DNA of 6,514 bases from Desulfobacula sp. (GTDB taxonomy: Bacteria > Desulfobacterota > Desulfobacteria > Desulfobacterales > Desulfobacteraceae), in assembly GCA_027858355.1 (NCBI GenBank), contig JAQICW010000101.1:1-6514 (forward strand). Reading direction: 5' to 3'. Both the position numbers and the translations under genes were made by a program. Below, one piece after another: positions 4,473-6,514 of this stretch. The notes beneath the pieces were generated by a model, which made no database searches, was not told the origin of the DNA, and saw only the letters and a program-made list of their open reading frames with translations. How positions within the stretch are numbered: the first letter of the stretch is position 1; the number at the start of each line of letters is the position of its first letter.

Positions 4473-6514
4473 AGTCTGATCTTGCCCCGACTTTTTTTCT
4501 TAATATTTATAGTTGCATTCATTTCACCGGACAAGACCTTTGAACAACCATTCTCCACCAGTTCTAAAGAAGAAATTTCTTGAATTTTGAGTGGTATTTC
4601 CGGTTTTTGCTCATAGGTAATGGTCATGGGAAGATTTTTTTGATAATAATCATCAATGGCCTTAAGGAGTAGGATGAGCATGACATCCCGGACCGAAGGA
4701 CTGCCAAGTTCTGTGGCAAGGAAATTTGCAAGCCTCATTTTTCTGCCATTTTGGGAAAACAAGACAAAAAAAGGGGATTTCAAAAAACTCACTAAAGGTC
4801 TTTTGCAGGCTTGGTTTTTGATTTCATTTTCAGTCAATTCCCCGATACGACTCATTGCAGCCGTATTGACCTCCACTCCCAACCCTTTTTTATGTCGGGA
4901 AAGGTAAAAATTGTAAAAACTATTCTTGAGTTTCGAAAGATAAATGGCACCGTGTTCATCCATGCTACGAATACAAACAAATGCCATCACAAGCTTATAT
5001 GAGGTATTATTCCGGCCTGTAAGATACCGGGCAAATTCAATCATTGATTCTGGTAAAAGTCGGAAAAATTCATCAAAAGTACGTTGCTGCCAGGTTTGCG
5101 ACCGGTCATAGAACCCCTCCCCGATACCCTTAAACCGTACTTCAGTTGAGAGAGCCGCAGTTATATTTCCTTCGTTAAATTCTCCCGCAAGATGATTTAT
5201 AATAGCCTGTCTTCGTTGTGGCAGCCCAGTGGCATCGATGAATTCTTCAATTGCACTTGAGACGGAACGATACCGCTTGAGCCCCCAGGACTTCAGCCCA
5301 TAAGTGCCCCTGCTGAAAATTTTAAATTTATCATAACGTATGATTGAAGCATGAACATTGTGGTCTGACATTTCTTTAAAATTTTGATTTTGACTACGAA
5401 TATGATCGGCAATTTCACTAAAATGCATGGGTTTCCCATAGCATTCAAGAATATTACAGGCAACATCTTCAAATTTTTTACTATATCTATTAAGCCAGTT
5501 GCTACGTGACAAAACCAGATCCTTATGCAGGACCAAACGCCCTTCACTCTGATCAATCAACCGTTCGATAAAAGCTTTATGAAATATTTTTACCGATTTA
5601 TTCCAAGGGCATTGGGTTTGACAATGAGCACTGAGTTTGACTCCGACAACCTCAATATGGAATGATTCATGTCCGTTAAAATCCAAGTCATTCAGATACT
5701 TTAACACTTGATCACAGGAAAGACACTCGCATTCTGCGGTGATAAGATCTCGGTCCTCTTTATACTGAATAGCTGCTGGTTCCCTCAAAACAAGCAATTG
5801 TCCTAACGCAAGAAAATATGGGGTGCTAGGCCAATTGAATTCGATTTGCAGGGCAATTGGCAGCGCCCCTATGTAAATAATTCCTCCACCATTTTTAACA
5901 ACATGATCAAGCGTTAGCCAAAACTTTTCCAGCTTATTCAAATTAACTCTATGTTTAAATTTTCGGGAGTTCTTACTAACTATTTGCCTTACGCGCTCTC
6001 TTGTGATTCCAAAGTATTGTCCGCGTTCTTCGAGAGTTGGAATCTTTCCAGTTTGAAAGCAAAATCTTTTCTTGGATAACTCCTGATCTCGTTTGTTTTT
6101 CAAACAGTCCTCAACAAAACTTGAAATCATATCGTCATAGCTTGTGTAATCAATGAAACCCGAATTATTTACATCAGCAGTGGGTAATTTTTTTCCGGGC
6201 AGACAAAGGGAACGAACAATGACCTTGAGTTCATTCAAGCTTTTTTTACCAAAATTTTTCCAAGTTAAAAACTCAGGTCCCGGTATAAGCAGAATCTCTC
6301 CAATTGTTTTTACACCTGTAGTTCTTAGCACATGAGAGGTTCGAGTGGACAAAAGAATATCTATAAATTTGGTAGATGAATGAAAGTCAGGATGTAAATC
6401 TTCTACGGTTAAACCCTCAAGTTTTGTTGAAGAAAAAATGGGTAGCATTGAAAGAGAGTTCTCTGTAGGAGGTTTCTCCAATTGTTCCTTAATTGTTGGT
6501 GAAGGTATAAAATC
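4469..6514 (-). CDS. Alpha-CTD-like / sigma region-4-like / HARE-HTH-like DNA-binding protein (5' end may lie outside the window)
   Basis: Residues are numbered from the TTG at 6481 (670 residues). Residues 40-95 match the RNA polymerase alpha C-terminal domain: ILLSTRTSHVLRTTGVKTIGEILL, then FGKKSLNELK. Residues 138-178 match a sigma-70 region-4 helix-turn-helix, with PTLEERGQYFGITRERVRQI at 148-167. Residues about 335-402 (ILECYGKPMHFSEIADHI to RGTYGLKSWG) look like a HARE-HTH winged helix, a domain tied to DNA modification and restriction systems; a second winged helix may follow at 405-460. The C-terminal 480-600 is an unrecognised helical region. No nuclease or polymerase-core motif is seen. 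It probably binds DNA, either regulating this operon or recognising modified or foreign DNA (inference). The frame stays open to the window edge for 11 more codons without an ATG, so the true start is either upstream or the TTG at 6481, which has AAGGA 4 nt before it. It overlaps brxP by 4 nt (ATGA). Confidence 0.8.
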   Translation of the reverse strand, partial: DFIPSPTIKEQLEKPPTENSLSMLPIFSSTKLEGLTVEDLHPDFHSSTKFIDILLSTRTSHVLRTTGVKTIGEILLIPGPEFLTWKNFGKKSLNELKVIVRSLCLPGKKLPTADVNNSGFIDYTSYDDMISSFVEDCLKNKRDQELSKKRFCFQTGKIPTLEERGQYFGITRERVRQIVSKNSRKFKHRVNLNKLEKFWLTLDHVVKNGGGIIYIGALPIALQIEFNWPSTPYFLALGQLLVLREPAAIQYKEDRDLITAECECLSCDQVLKYLNDLDFNGHESFHIEVVGVKLSAHCQTQCPWNKSVKIFHKAFIERLIDQSEGRLVLHKDLVLSRSNWLNRYSKKFEDVACNILECYGKPMHFSEIADHIRSQNQNFKEMSDHNVHASIIRYDKFKIFSRGTYGLKSWGLKRYRSVSSAIEEFIDATGLPQRRQAIINHLAGEFNEGNITAALSTEVRFKGIGEGFYDRSQTWQQRTFDEFFRLLPESMIEFARYLTGRNNTSYKLVMAFVCIRSMDEHGAIYLSKLKNSFYNFYLSRHKKGLGVEVNTAAMSRIGELTENEIKNQACKRPLVSFLKSPFFVLFSQNGRKMRLANFLATELGSPSVRDVMLILLLKAIDDYYQKNLPMTITYEQKPEIPLKIQEISSLELVENGCSKVLSGEMNATINIKKKSRGKIRL

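Noticed and set aside
4469..6514. True sigma factor or RNA polymerase alpha subunit
   Set aside because: Only the alpha-CTD-like and sigma region-4-like modules are seen. There is no sigma region 2 or alpha N-terminal assembly domain, and the protein carries HARE-HTH-like and other regions.
1..6514. CRISPR array, tRNA or rRNA gene
   Set aside because: No regularly spaced direct repeats, cloverleaf or rRNA-like sequence was seen on either strand.

Overview
The window is one tightly packed, leftward (minus-strand) gene cluster that looks like the front part of a phage-defence island of the BREX type 4 / DNA-phosphorothioation kind. In transcription order (right to left) it holds: a large DNA-binding protein open at the right window edge (6514-4469), a BrxP-like PAPS-reductase-family protein (4472-2880), a DUF4007 family protein (2879-1992), a DUF1016/PD-(D/E)XK nuclease (1967-861), a small protein resembling BrxF without a P-loop (857-423), and the first 86 codons of a BrxC/PglY-like ATPase (361-101). 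The ATPase is cut off just after its Walker A motif, and the last 100 bases are AT-rich with no coding potential.

Gene spacing supports a single operon: 4-nt overlap, 0 nt, 24 nt, 3 nt and 61 nt from right to left. No promoter or terminator is visible, so transcription probably starts beyond position 6514. The plus strand carries no convincing gene; its open frames mirror the minus-strand genes.

How the genes could work together (inference): BrxP has a PP-loop sulfurtransferase-type domain plus a ferredoxin-like domain, and could place or process sulfur on DNA as DndC does. The BrxC-like ATPase, the BrxF-like protein and DUF4007 would be partners in recognition or modification. The DUF1016 nuclease could be a restriction or accessory effector. 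The first gene combines an RNA polymerase alpha-CTD-like helix-hairpin-helix, a sigma region-4-like helix-turn-helix and a HARE-HTH-like winged helix, so it may regulate the operon or read DNA modification. The expected PglZ and BrxL genes would lie left of the window, if present. Because the ATPase is truncated, this copy may be inactive or rearranged.

Organism: moderately AT-rich DNA, bacterial operon structure and a GGGGACA/TGTCCCC-type palindrome repeated inside the nuclease gene. This would suit a Gram-negative environmental bacterium, perhaps of the Desulfobacterota, but that is a weak guess with no taxonomic marker in the window.
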